Part shown: positions 5,097 to 6,572 of the stretch, piece by piece | Numbering within the stretch: position 1 is the stretch's first letter | Layout: every line of letters starts with the position of its first letter | Source of the DNA: an uncultured Oscillospiraceae bacterium | Lineage (GTDB): Bacteria; Bacillota; Clostridia; Oscillospirales; Oscillospiraceae | DNA: 6,572 nt | Assembly: GCA_910584395.1 (NCBI GenBank) | Contig: CAJUAS010000061.1 | Coordinates: 1-6,572, forward strand | Reading direction: 5' to 3' | The notes under the pieces: generated by a model | What the model was told of the DNA's origin: nothing | Databases searched by the model: none | What the model saw: the letters and a program-made list of their open reading frames with translations, nothing else | Translations under genes and position numbers: made by a program

Positions 5097-5657
5097 ATGT
5101 CTACTAAAGCACATTCCTACCTGCGCCCGCTGATACTGACGGGGGTATTTGCCGCCCTCACCGCCGTGTGCGGCTTTCTCAAGATCCCCTTGGGCTTCAT
5201 GTCCATCACCCTGCAGACCATGATGGCCGCGCTGGCGGGCATTTTGCTGGGGGCGAAGTGGGGCGCGGCGTCTCAGGGGGTGTATCTGGCGCTGGGACTG
5301 GTGGGCCTGCCCATTTTCACCCAAGGGGGCGGGCCGGCGTATATCTTCCAGCCCAGCTTCGGGTTTTTGCTGGGCTTTCCGCTGACGGCGGCGGTGAGCG
5401 CGTGGCTGGCGAAGGATTCCACCTCTCCCCTGCGTATTGCCGGGGCGGCCGCGGTGGGTATTTTGGCCGGATATGTGATCGGAACGCCCTATATGGGTCT
5501 GATTTTGAATGTCTACATGGGCAAAGGGCTGGACGTGTGGACGGTGGTCAAGACAGGCTGCCTCATCTATTTGCCCGGCGAGGCGGTGAAGGTGCTGGCC
5601 ACGGCGGTGATTGCCCCGCCCCTCAAGCGCGCCCTGAAAAAAAGCGAATTGGTCTGA
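5097..5657 (+). CDS. bioY: Biotin transporter substrate-binding subunit BioY
   Basis: BioY is the membrane S-component that captures biotin for an energy-coupling-factor (ECF) transporter. The protein is 186 residues, the normal size, with about six hydrophobic helices. Recognisable family segments are PLILTGVFAALTAVCGFLKI near the N-terminus, GFMSITLQTMMAALAG (33-48), the signature GLPIFTQGGGPAYIFQPSFG (70-89) that forms the biotin pocket, and the C-terminal LPGEAVKVLATAVIA (159-173). In the last segment many homologues have PGD where this one has PGE. No ATPase or T-component genes are adjacent, so it probably uses a shared EcfAAT module encoded elsewhere. The ribosome binding site GTGAGG is modest and overlaps operator 2. 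With two BirA operators in front and no biotin biosynthesis genes nearby, it is best read as a biotin-repressed importer. A perfect terminator follows directly. Confidence 0.96.
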   Translation: MSTKAHSYLRPLILTGVFAALTAVCGFLKIPLGFMSITLQTMMAALAGILLGAKWGAASQGVYLALGLVGLPIFTQGGGPAYIFQPSFGFLLGFPLTAAVSAWLAKDSTSPLRIAGAAAVGILAGYVIGTPYMGLILNVYMGKGLDVWTVVKTGCLIYLPGEAVKVLATAVIAPPLKRALKKSELV

Positions 5658-5667
5658 GAAAAATAGC

Positions 5668-5702
5668 AAAAAGCCCGCCGGGGAGTTCCCGGCGGGCTTT
5701 TT
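5668..5702. terminator. Bidirectional rho-independent terminator
   Basis: A perfect 15-bp stem (arms 5668-5682 and 5688-5702, core GCCCGCCGGG / CCCGGCGGGC) surrounds a 5-nt loop, with an A5 tract on the left and a T5 tract on the right. It starts 10 nt after the bioY stop and lies 17 nt beyond the pckA stop on the opposite strand, so it can terminate both convergent transcripts. Confidence 0.95.
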
Positions 5703-5719
5703 GTGCTTTGTGAGAGATT

Positions 5720-6572
<853 letters not shown>

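Overview
The window looks like chromosomal DNA of a GC-rich, Gram-positive anaerobe, most likely a Clostridia/Oscillospiraceae-type bacterium. This is inferred from clostridial-style ArgG and ATP-type PckA sequences, NrdR, a BioY/BirA pair, strong AGGAGG-like ribosome binding sites, and an ECF sigma factor paired with a single-pass membrane regulator. The taxonomy comes from protein recognition only. There are no mobile elements, RNA genes or CRISPR arrays. Most of the window is core metabolism and regulation.

Layout from left to right. (1) argG (argininosuccinate synthase, minus strand) runs off the left edge. Its upstream region holds a promoter, a long inverted repeat and a cluster of four ATTCA/TGAAT half-sites suggestive of ArgR control. 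(2) nrdR (minus strand) is the Zn-ribbon/ATP-cone repressor of ribonucleotide reductase genes. (3) Diverging from nrdR is a 44-residue, Lys/Asn/Gln/Pro-rich small ORF with a good ribosome binding site, ending near a strong bidirectional terminator. (4) A minus-strand gene series, birA, ECF sigma factor, membrane-anchored putative anti-sigma/sensor protein, ends at the same terminator. (5) bioY (plus strand), the substrate-binding subunit of a biotin ECF transporter, is divergent from birA. (6) A second perfect bidirectional terminator separates bioY from convergent pckA (ATP-dependent PEP carboxykinase), whose N-terminal half lies beyond the right edge.

The best-resolved regulatory logic is the biotin module. 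The birA-bioY intergenic region carries two near-perfect BirA-type palindromes (CTTGTCAACC, 14 or 15 nt, GGTTTACAAG). The first contains the -35 hexamers of both divergent promoters, one in each half-site. The second fills the space from the predicted bioY transcription start to the start codon. BirA loaded with biotinyl-AMP should therefore shut off biotin import and its own gene together.

The most unusual protein is the 537-residue membrane protein translationally coupled to the ECF sigma factor. It has a short cytosolic N-terminus, one membrane segment, a large ectodomain with twelve cysteines, and a C-terminal tail of four His-His pairs, which suggests a metal- or envelope-sensing role. 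No terminator or convincing own promoter was seen between birA and the sigma gene, so the three genes may be co-transcribed. I see no clear evidence of a wholly new multi-gene system.
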